Of a stretch of DNA of 13,679 nt, positions 1 to 11,400 are shown piece by piece; position 1 is the first letter of the stretch, and every line of letters begins with the position of its first letter. Position numbers and translations under genes: made by a program. The stretch comes from Baffinella frigidus (Eukaryota; Cryptophyceae; Cryptomonadales; Baffinellaceae), in assembly GCA_026770585.1 (NCBI GenBank), contig MU646515.1, forward strand, positions 72,044 to 85,722, read 5' to 3'. The notes beneath the pieces are model-generated. The model was not told where the DNA came from. It made no database searches and saw only the letters and a program-made list of their open reading frames with translations.

Positions 1-121
1 CCGCACCCCCCCCCCCACACCCCAAACCCCACACCCCAAACCCCAGACACCAACTCCCAAACCACAAACCCCACACCCCAAACCCCACACCCTAGACACC
101 AAACCCCCAACGGCAACGCAG

Positions 122-187
122 GATGCGAAGACCGCGGCCGAGGTGAGCATCAAGGAGCTGCAGGCCCAGCTCGCGGGGCTCGAGAAG
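122..187 (+). CDS. Exon 1, coiled-coil segment
   Basis: The acceptor is CGCAG ending at 121 and the donor GTCCAT starts at 188. Phase 0-0, 22 residues beginning DAKTAAEVSIKELQAQLAG. The flanking sequence is CCCCACA/CCCTACA repeat, so the change in composition marks the exon well. The opening DAK resembles exon 7 (VRDAKAAS). A reading frame continues past 187 only as translated heptamer repeat. Confidence 0.78.
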
Positions 188-3100
188 GTCCATCCCACAC
201 CCCACACCCTACACCTTGAACCCCTACACCCTACACCCTACACCCTACACCCTACGCCCTACGCCCTACACCCTACACCCTACACCTTACACCCTACACC
301 CTACACCCTACACTCTACACCCTACGCCCTACACCCTTACCGCTTCACCTAAAGCGTAACGCCCCCGAAAACAGGATAAGACAGCGCTGGAGAAGGGGAA
401 GGATAAGGAGCTTGCCGGAAAGGACAAGGTCTCACCCCTAAACCCAGAACCCTAAACCCGAAATCCTAAACCCGAGACCCTGAACCCTGAAACCTAAACC
501 CGAAATCCGAAACCCGAAACCTGAAACCCGAAACTCGAAACGTAAGCTTGCTGGCAAGCACAAGGTCTCATCCCTTAACCCTGAACCCTGAACCCTAAAC
601 CCTAAACCCGAAATCCTGAACCCTGAAACTTAAACCCTTAAACCTAAACACTAAACCCGAAACCCGAAACCCGAAACCCGAAACTGTGAGCTAACTCGAA
701 ACCCGAACACAGGAACTCGAGCGGGTGGGCAAGGAGATGGAGGAGGTCAAGAAGGAACTGGCGGACCTCCGCAAGGGCCTCGACCAAGAGCGCAACGGTG
801 CACTACACAATCAACCCTTAACCCTAAAACCCTACACCCTGCACCCTGCACCCGGAACCCTGAACCCTGAACCCTAAACCCCAACCCCTCAACCCCAAAC
901 CCTAAACCCTAAACCCTAAACCCTAAACCCTAAACCCCAAACCCTAAACCCCAAACCCTAAACCCTAAACCCTAAAACCAGGCAAGTCATCAGCGGAGTC
1001 GCTCGGCAAGCAGCTCTCGACGAAACTCGAATCTCTCGAGGCCGAGCGCAAGGCTCTCAAGGACGAGGTACCTGCCTACCAACAACCCTCCTCCCACCTT
1101 CCGCATCCCCAAACCCGGACTCAGACGGTTACGCGGCGAGCGCTCTGACCCCTGCGGAGGGCCTGAATGTGATCCGAAAGGAAGCATGGCTTTTCTGCAG
1201 AACCAGTTCCGGTGTCCGCCTATGTTGGGAGCTCGAAGAACCTCAAGGACCTAACGGTGGGCGACAGACGGAGCGGCTGTCTCGAGAGCTCTCGAGACAG
1301 CCGCTGCTTCCGAAATCCTGAACCCTCTGCTTCCCAAGTCCTGAAGCCTCTGCTTCCCAAATTCTGAAGCCTCTGCTTCCCAAATCCTGAACCCTCTGCT
1401 TCCCAAGTCCTGAACCCTCTGCTTCCGAAATCATGAATCCTCACGAAGCCTGGACCCGATTGCAGATGGAGAAGCTATCGCGGGACCTGGAGGGCTTGCG
1501 CGAGAAGAAGGGTGCGGCCGACTCTCAAGTCCAAGTGCTCTCTAAGCAGGTTACATTAGCCCTTCGCTTCAGGGTTTAGGGCTGGGGGTGTAGGTTGTTG
1601 GGGGTTCGGGTTTTGGGGATCTGGAGGGTTTGCGGGAGAAGAAGGGCGCGGCCGACTCTCAAGTCCAAGTGCTCTCTAAGCAGGTTACCACCCTAAACAC
1701 TAAACACTAAACACTGTATGCTTTACGTTTTATGGCTAAGGGTTTGGGGTTTAGGGCTGAGGGCTGAGGGCTCAGCGTTTTAGGGTCTGGGGTTTTAGGG
1801 TGTAGGATGTGGGGTTTGGGGTGTGGGGTTTCTTTGCGTGTAGGGGTCTGGGGTGTAGATTTGACGCGGGGATCTGGAGGGGTTGCGGGAGAAGAAGGGC
1901 GCGGCCGATGCTCACGTTCGTGAGCTCCCTAAGCAGGTCTCTACACCATCAACCCTAAACCCTCCACACGAGGCTACCCATGCGAACAGAATAAAACGGA
2001 CTTTTAAATTTTTGTGGGGAAATGATCACGTCCCCGACCGCTTAGCGGGCGCGGTCGGTTATACACACTTTATCCAAGAGACTTCATCGAGAAGCTGTCA
2101 CGTCCCTCGCCTATTTTGTCGCTCCTTGAATTTCATCTCGGCTTTCATGGACACACCCTTTATAAATTTGTAGGCGTTCGCTATATCCTTATAGGCCCTA
2201 CTTGTACAGCTCCCGGGTTTTATTCTGTTCGCCTGGTCAGCCTCGTGTGGCTAAACACTGTATATTTTACGTTTTATGCCCGCGTCCAAGAGCTCTCTAA
2301 GCAGGTCTCTACCGAGACCTTAACCCAACCCCCTCAACGGTACCCGACTCCGAAACCCTAGACCCTGAACCCCAAACCAGCAACCCTAAACCCTAAACCC
2401 TGAACCCAACCCCCAAACGGTTCCACCGAAACCCTAAACCCTAAACCCTGAACACTAAACCCCAAACCCTAAACCCTAAACCCTACACTGAACCCTGAAC
2501 CCTGAACCCTGAACCCTGAACCCGAAACCCGAAACCCGAAACCCGAAACCCTGAACCGCAACCCCAAATGGCAGCTGGAGGAGAAGAGCAAGGAGCTGGA
2601 GGCTCTCAAGAAGGAGCACGCTGCGGTACCCTGCCCTAGATCCCAAACTCCAAACCCGAAACCCAGAACCCTAGACCCGAAATCCGAAACCCTAAACCCT
2701 AAACCCCAAACCATGAACCCTAGACCGTAAACGATTGATGAAGGAGCACGCTGCGGCACCCTGCCCTGCACTTCGAACCATGCACCCTGGAACCCAACCC
2801 CTCAACACCAAACCGTAAACCCTGGACCCTGAAAGATTGAAAAAGGAGCACGCTTTGGTCCGCTACCCTGGACCCTAAACCCCAACACCCCAAACCCAAA
2901 ACCCAAAACCCAAACCATGAACCATGAACCCTGAACCCGAACCTGAAACCCGAAACCCGAAACCCTAATCCCCAAAACTGAAACCCTTACCCCGAAACCT
3001 TTACCCCGAAACCTTAGACCCGAAACCCGAAACCCTAAACCCTACACCCCAAATAATAAGAACAGTAATAAATGATAAATAATAAATAAACAATAAACCC

Positions 3101-6100
3101 GAAACGTGAAACCAGGTGCGGGACGCGAAGGCGGCCTCAGACTCGGACGGCAAGCTCCTCGTCGCCAAGCTCGAGTCCCTGGTGCCACCCACCCCCGCAC
3201 CCTGAATCCTGAACCACTACACCCTAGTTCCTCAGTCCCCGGTGTCCCAACCCACCCTACACCTTGAATCTGGGATCCGAGATCCTGAACATTCCCTAGA
3301 CCCTACCTCTGACTTAGGTCTGCAGGTTTAGGACGGGTTTAGGGTTTAGGTCCGTAGGTGGTTTAGGTTTAAGTTCCTAAGGTGGTTTTAGGGTTTGGGT
3401 CGATAGGTGCTTAGGTAAGGATGCGAAGGCGGCCTGAGAGACGGCAGGCTTTTCGTCGCAAAGCTCTCTCGAGAGAGCTTTCGAGAGAGCTCTCGAGAGA
3501 GCTTTGCGACGAGAAGGTCCCTGGTCCCGCCCATCCCCGTACCTGAAACCCCAACCCTAAACTCTAACCCTAAACCCTAAAACCTGAAACCTGAAACCTG
3601 AAACCTGAAACCTGAACCCTAAACCCTGAATACCTGCACCATAAAACCTAAACCCAGAACAATTATGGGTCCGAAACCCTCAACACTAGACCCCTCCTCC
3701 AGGTTCGGGAAAGGACAGAGCAGGCTTCAAAGGAGGAGCACCAATCCCCCAACCCGAACCTTTCAACACTCAACTTTCCATGTACCCTGAACGCTGAACC
3801 CAAAACCCTAACCCCGAAACCCTAACGCAGGTTCGGGAGAGGACAGAGCAGGACTTTCCTTGTTCGCGGTCTGGACGGGTCTGGCGCGGTGCATAGAGTG
3901 GTGCCTTGGGAGGCGTGTGCTGGCCCCTGCCTGACGCTCGGCGTCGCCATGGGGTGGGCAGGTTCGGGAGAGGACAGAGCAGGCGTCGAAACAGGATGCT
4001 GACTTTGCCCGGGAGCGCGCGACCCTCCAGAGTCAGGTCAATCCTTACACACTACACCCCACACCCTACACCCCACCCCACACCCCACACACCACACACC
4101 ACACACCGCACACCACACGCCACACACCACACACCACGCACCAAGCACTACACCCCACAGCCCAAACACAAACTCCCTAAACTCTGTACCTTAAAGCGTG
4201 AACCCTAGACGCTCTCAGAGGGTTAAACAGTAAACAATAAACAATAAACAATAAACAATAAACACTATATCCCAAACAATAGAGAACCAGAAGAAATAAA
4301 GAACAATACACAATAAAAACCCAACCCTAAACCCGAACGCAGATCAAGGAGCTGCAGGCAGCGCTGGCGGAGGCAAAGAAGGAGCAGCAGGCGGCCGTCG
4401 GGGAGACCAAGCGCGATGGCCAGGCGAGACCCCGAAACCCGAAATATGGAGTACGGAGTACGGAGTACGAAATGTGGAATACGAAACCCGAAACCCGATA
4501 CACGAAACCCGAAACATCAAACCCGAAACACGAAACACGAGATACGAAATACGAAATACGAAACACGAAACACGAAGCCCGATGCCCGAAACCTGAAACC
4601 CGAAACCTGAAACCCGATACACGATACACGCAGCCCGATACCCGAAACCTGAAACCCGAAACCCGAAACCCGAAACCCGAAACCCTCAACATCAAACACG
4701 AAATACGAAATACGAAACACGACATACGAAACACGAAACACGAAACACGAAACACGAAACCTGATACACGAAGCCCGATACCCGAAACCTGAAACCCGAA
4801 ACCCGAAACTCCACACCCGAAACCCGAAATGCGAAACCCGAAACCCGAAACCCGAAATCCGAAACCAGCCACGTCCTGTGACGCACGCCTACACTCTGAA
4901 CACTAAACCCTAAACTCTAAACCCCAAACCTCAAACCTCAAACCCCAAACCCCTGAACCCTGAACCCAAAACCCGAGACCCAAAACCCAAAACCCGAAAC
5001 CCAAAACCCAAAACCCGAAACCCGAAACCCGAAAGCAGGCGGCAGTGGACAAGGCAAGCGCGGACTTCGAAAAGGAGCGCGCATCCCTCCTCCAGCAAAT
5101 CAAGTGCTCCCCCAACCCTACACCCGAAACCCGAAACCCGAAACACGAAACACGAAACACGAAACACTCAACTCTGAGTTCGAAAAGGAGCGCACGACCC
5201 TCCTCCAGCAAATCAAGTACTCCCCAAACCCGAAGAAAGGAGCGTTCTACACCCTAAAAGTGGACCGTGGACCGTTCTAAACCCTAAAAATAGACCCCAA
5301 ACCCTAAACGTGGACCGTTGTAAGGGGGTCATGTTAGTACTGTCACGTCCGGAATTAGTATCGACCTCATAGCGGGCGGTACAAAAAGTTACTACCGGCA
5401 CGTCCCAAAGACACACTCGAAACGAAAAGGCAAACGCGGAGTTCGAAAAGATCGCGTCACGCTCCTCCAGCGGATCAAGTCTGAACCCTAAACCCTGAAC
5501 CCTGAACCCCAAATTCTAAACCTAAACGCTACACCAGGGGTAGGTTTAGGTTTTAGGTTTATGTTTTTCATACCCCCTAAACCCTAAACCCTAGACCCTA
5601 AACCCTAAACCCTACACCCTAAAATTCAAACCCTAAACCCTAACCCCTAAACCCCAAACCCCAAACCCTAAACCCTAAACCCTGAAACCTATTACAGGGA
5701 CCTGCAGGCGGCACTCGACAAGGCGGCGAAAGACGCCGACGCCCGGGTACCCCCAAACCCCAAACTCCAATCCCTACACCCGAACCCCTACACCCTACAC
5801 CCTACACCCTACACCCTACACCCTACACCCTACACCCTACACCCGAAACACGAAACACGAAACACGAAACACGAAACCCGGAACCCAAAACACGAAACCC
5901 TTGACCATCACCTCATCACCCATCACCTTAATCCGGAAACCAGAAACCAGAAACCCCGACAATCCAAACCCTGATCCCGAATCCCAACACACCAGGAGGG
6001 GAAGGTGGAGAAGGCCTCGGAAGAGGCAGTTGAGGACCTCAACCCTACACCTGACACCCCACACCCGAAACCCCAACCTTCACCCCGACACCCCAACCCT

Positions 6101-8342
6101 AGAGGTTGCGGTTTGGGGTTGAAGGTTTGGGGTTTCGAAACCTGTAAACGGTACTGCAGGTGGGGAAGACGGAGGAGGCGATTAAGGACCTCAACCATAG
6201 ACCCTCAACCCGAAACGCTCACCCGCAACCGCAACACCGTACACCAGGAGCGACACCGCAACCCTGACCCCAACGTGGTGATTCAGGTGGGAAAGGTGGA
6301 GAAGGCTTCGGAGGAGGCGATCAAGGATCTCAAATCTTGAACCAAAAACCTGATGGTTTAAGGGTTCGGGTTTAGGGGAACCCCTAAACCCGAACCCTTA
6401 AACCATCATCACATCACCTATACCCTATATCCCAAACCCTAAACCAGAACCCAGAAAACAGAGAGCAACGCTCAACCCTAGCCGCTGTGTCAGGTGGCAG
6501 AGACGGAGAAAGCATCGGAGGAGGCAGTCAAGGACCTCAACCATTCAACCAGAAACCTTCAACCCGAACCCCTACATTATCACCACATCACACATACCAT
6601 ATACCCTAAACCCTAAACCCAAAACCAGAACCCAGAACCCAGAAAAAACAACGCTAAATCCTAACCGCTGTATGAGGTTGGCAAAGTGGAGAAGGGATCG
6701 GAGGAGGCGATCAAGGACCTCAGCCCGACACCTGACTCCCCGACACCCCAACCCTAGAGGTTACGGTATAGGGTTGAAGGTTTCGGGGTTCTAAACCCTC
6801 GCCGCTGGACCAGGTGGGCAAGGTAGAGAAGGGATCGGAGGCACTGCGGCAGTCAAGGACCTCAACCCGCACCTGATGTAAGGTGTTGCAGTTGCGGGTT
6901 AGCGTTGCGACACCCCAACCCTAACACTTCCCGCAACATTCTTTCCTGGTGGGGAAGGTGGAGAAGGGATCGGAGGAGGCGATCTGGGACCTCAACCCTT
7001 CCACATTCAACCCGAAACCCAAAACCCAAAACCCTTAACACTCACCCCATCAACCAACCAGAAACTAGAAACCAGAAAACAGAAACCAGAAACCAGAAAC
7101 CAACGCTAACCCCTAATCTCAACACCCTAGGTGGCGAAGGTGGAGAAGACATCGGAGGAGGCGATCAAAGACCTCAAGGAGCAGCTGGCGCGCCTCCAGG
7201 CCCAGGCTGACAAGGCCGCCGCCCAGGTCCTAACCCCCAAAATATACAACATAAACCTTAGACCATAAAGAATAATAATAATAATAATAATAATATTAAT
7301 AATAATAATGATAATAATATGCACAGGTCTACCTCCCTCCCTCAAGGCCAGAATCAAGCCCGTCAACTCCTGAGGAGCAGCTCGCATTGATGAACCCCTT
7401 GGTTGCAGCGCACAGGTCCGCCCTCCCTGCCTCAGGGCCGAGAGGCTGTTGGCGTCAACACCTTGGTTGCAACAACACACAGCATCAAGGCAACGCCCGG
7501 CATCAGGCCCCGAAGCGCTAACCCCTCAACTCTCAACCCCTGCACCATAACCCAGGGGGACAAGGAGCGGGAATCGGCATCGAAGAAACTCGGAAAGGCG
7601 AACGCTAAACCCCACATCTCACACCCTCAACCCTAGACCCTGAACCCCAACCCCAAAACGCTAACCTCTAAACCCCGCCCTCCCCTAAACCCTAAACCCT
7701 GATAATGACACAGGGGGACAAGGAGCGGGATTCGGCATCGAAGAAGCTGGAGGAGGCAAACGCGCGGGCGAACAAGCTCGAGCACGACCTCACCGACCAG
7801 TCTCCACCCTAACCCCTAAACCCCAACCCTCCGTAAACCCCCACCGCAGCGATACGTCTGCCCCCTATCACGCTGCCCGAGTTGACTCGGGTTGACTGTC
7901 ACACTATTCTCACGTTGACAGCCTGGGTTGGCGGTGCAAATTGCAGCGGGGAAGAGCCCGGGGTCACCAGATTGGTGAGCCGAAATAGCGGCGGAGCTAG
8001 GGCATCGAAGAAGCTGGAGGAGGCAAACGCGCGGGCGAACAGGCTCGAGCACGACCTCACCGACCAGTCTCCACCCTCCCGAAACCCGAAAGCCGAAACC
8101 CGAAACCCTAGACCATCAACCCTCACCTCGCCGACAAGTGACTCTAAACCCTAAACCCTACACCCTACACCCTACACCCTACACCCTAAATCCTACTAAA
8201 CACTAAAAACTCAACACTGAAGCCTACACCCTAAAAGCTACGCCCTTAACCCGGAACGCGGAACGCAGGATGGCAGATGGACGGAAGCGAGGCGTCGACG
8301 CGCCTCGAGGCCTCACCAACAACTCATCCCAACCCCCACCCC

Positions 8343-8416
<74 letters not shown>

Positions 8417-11400
8417 ATTGGAACCCAAACTCCAAACCCCAAACCACAAGCCCCTCTCGCGTGAGCACAGGACTGGAACCCTCAATCTTAAACTCTAAGC
8501 CCCAAACGCCAAACCCGACACCTGGAACGCAGGAAGTCGGACGGAAGCGAGGCGTCGACGCGCCTCGAGGCTTCCGTCCGCGACAGGACCTGGTGTAGCG
8601 TCCGCGACAGGACCTGGTGTAGCGTTCATGACCTGCGTCCACTCAGCAGGCTACAGTGAACCCAACTCCCCGGATAATCCGGGGGGGTTACGTGACCATT
8701 CCCGGAACAATCCGAAAAAAAGGTGATCCTGAATTTAGAAATCCGCGTTTACTGAAGCCTGTTGGGTGGTAGGGTCTCTGAACCCGAAACGCGGAACGCA
8801 GGATGTCGGACGGAAGCGAGGCGTCGAAGCGCCTCGAGGCCTCCGTTCGCGACAAGACCGATCAGGTCCTGCTCAAGGGTTCTGGGTGCAGAGTTCAGGG
8901 ATATGATTGCAGGGTTTCGGTTTTCGGTTTTGGGGTTCAGTTTTTAGTTCTTAGTTTTTTGGGTTTAGGGGTTAGGGGCGAGGAGTGAGGGATGAGGGTT
9001 GAGGGTGTAGCGTTCCGGGATATGAGTTCTGGGTTTGGGGTTTGGCGCGAGGCATCCGTCCGCGACAAGACCGATCAGGTCATCCCAAACCCTAAACCTA
9101 CACCGTAACGCTACACCCTAAACCCTCATCCCTCACTCCTCGCCCCTAACCCCTAAACCCTAGAAACTAAAAACTAAAAACTGAAACCCAAAATCGAAAA
9201 CCGAAAACCGAAACCCGAAACCCGAAACCCGAAACCCCGTGCAGATGCACAAGCTGCAGCAGGAGGTGTCGATCCTCCAGGGGAAGATGGTCACCCCCAA
9301 ACCCCAAACCCCAAACCCCCAACCCCAAACCCTAAACCCCAAACCCTAAACCCCAAACCCTAAACCCCAAAACCCAAAACCCAAAACCCAAACACCAAAC
9401 ACCAAACACCAAACACCAAACCCCACATCCCACACCCCAAACCCCACACCCTAAACCCCAAACCCCAAACCCTCAATCAGGCGGAGGACAAGGCGATCCT
9501 GACAAAGGACAAGAGCGATCTGCAGGCCAAGCTCGAGGACCTCATCAAAAAGGTCCTTACCCTACACCCTAACCCACAAAATCTAACCCACCACCCCTAG
9601 ACCCTAGACCCTAGACCCTAGACCCTAGACCCTAGACCCTAGGTTCCAGAGGTTGAGGGTTAGGGGTTGGGGTTTGGGTTTAGCGTTTCGTGTTGGTTTG
9701 AGGACAAGGCGAGCCTGACGAAGGACAAGAGCGACCTCCAGGCCAAGCTCGAAGACCTGATCAAGAGGGTCCTTACCTCTTGCTACACCCGAACCCCCAC
9801 TCTACACCCCTAATCCCCAAACCCGAACCCCTGACGCATAAACCCGAACCCCTAGAACCCAGACCCTACACCCCAACCCCGAAGCAACCCCGAACCCTAT
9901 TTCCTGAGCAGGTGCAGGAGGCTGAGCAGGCGGCGCACGGGAGGGACAGTCATGGACCGCTAGCCCCTAACCCCTGACCCCTATCCCCTGCGGTCAAAGA
10001 ACGCTAGACCCACAACCCTGACCCCTATCCCCCTATCGCAGGTGCAGCAATTGGAGGACGAGGTAGCGGTCCTTGTCTGCCCCTGAAGTCTTGAGCGCCA
10101 CCTGCTCGTCCTCCAATTGCTGCACCTGCCATAGGGGATAGAGACCCCTTTAACACCCTCTGTGGGGCAACCTTGTGGCGCTCAAGACTTCAGGGGCGGA
10201 CAAGGACCGCTAGACCTTCAACCCTAACCCCTATTTCCTATTTCCTGTGGACAAGGAACACTAGACCCACAACCCGGACCCCTTTTTGCTGCGGACAAGG
10301 AACCACGCCAGAGTCTTCGAAGGGGTCGCCAAAAGTCAATTCCCCTGCAAGGCAGTAGTTTTCAAAAGTCAAAAACCGCTTCCAGACGCGGTTTCAAAAA
10401 ATTAACCCCCTCCTCCACTCTGGCGTGGAACGCTAGACCCTAAAACATCCCGCCTATCGCAGGGGCAGCAGCTAGAGGACCAGCTCTCGGCGCTCAAGAC
10501 CTCAGGGGCGGACAAGGACCAAGAGATCGCCAACCTTCTCAAGAAGGTGAAGGATCTGGAGGGGCAGCTGGCGGCGCAGCGTGCGGGGGGGTCGGGCAAG
10601 GACGCCGAGTCGGCCAACCTTCGCACCCAGGTGCGCACTCCCTCACTGTCCGCGTGACTGGTGCGCACTCCCTCACTGTCCGCGTGACTGGTGGCGTGGT
10701 CTCGTCGGAACCTCCTCGATTCACACAAGCGGAGTTTCACAAAGGGGGTTCGTGAATGGCCCATGCGTGGATACTCCATAGGATCCTACGGTATCAAAGC
10801 CAACCCGAATTCTACAATAGGTGAAGGATCTGGAGGCGCAGCTGGCGGCACAGCGTGCGGGGGGGTCGGGCAAGGACGCCGAGTCGGCCAACCTTCGCAC
10901 CCAGGTGAACGCGCCCTCAACCCCACATCCTGAACCCTGAACCCTGAACCCTGGATCCTGAACCCTGGACAAAGCGCCTGAGCCCTGAAGCCTGAGCCCT
11001 GAACCCTGAGCCCTGAAGCCTGAGCCCTGAACCCTGAGCCCTGAAGCCTGAGCCCTGAAGCCTGGAGCCTGAACGTGGAAGCAGGTGGGTGCGCTGGAGA
11101 AGGAAGTGGCCGACCTGAAGAAGGGCGGGGCCAGCAAGGACGCCGAGGCCACCAACCTCCAGAAGCAGGTCCGAACCCCGAAACCCGAAACCTGGATCCG
11201 GATCCCGAAACCCGAAACCTGGATCCGGATCCCGAAACCTGGATCCCGGATCCCGAGACCCGGAGGTTTCTGGAACCTTGCAAGGACGGGGGCGTCGCCA
11301 ACCTCCAGAAGCAGGTCCGAAACCCGAAACCTACACCCTACAACACCATGCACCATACAACACCATATACCATACTTCCTGGACCCAGAACCCAGAACCC

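Larger units (their letters stand above)
1068..1465 (+). other. Intron 4: unique sequence, palindrome and 23-bp tandem repeats
   Basis: One of the few introns not dominated by 7-mers. It holds about 160 nt of unique sequence, an exon-like scrap around 1229-1256 (LKD-like reading, possibly a decayed tail of exon 4), a 34-bp perfect palindrome, and six 23-bp repeats. The exit acceptor is TGCAG at 1461-1465. Confidence 0.6.

Noticed and set aside
143-352. Plus-strand frame continuing exon 1 into LHPTPYT repeats
   Set aside because: The part after 187 is CCCTACA repeat in translation. The GTC donor and the phase-0 exon at 375 explain the coding part better.
1883-2361. Protein-coding frames across 1883-2173 and 2116-2361
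   Set aside because: They cross the MITE-like element and the exon 5 copies; no transposase motif is visible, and the terminal inverted repeats explain the sequence.
4416-4792. Plus-strand frames rich in ETRNPKP/ETRNTKH
   Set aside because: Translated CCCGAAA/CACGAAA heptamers downstream of exon 9; no codon bias like the exons.
4327-4886. Long minus-strand reading frames giving FRVSGFG-type peptides
   Set aside because: They are translations of CCCGAAA repeats: a 7-bp unit read in triplets repeats every 21 bp, giving a 7-residue period and few stops. The same happens at 2469-2771, 4903-5211, 10721-11356 and 11942-12514.
5996-7226. CRISPR-like array (regular repeats and spacers)
   Set aside because: The repeats are coding, diverged and spaced 125-210 bp, and the spacers are heptamer repeats. 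They are exon fragments in a eukaryotic intron.
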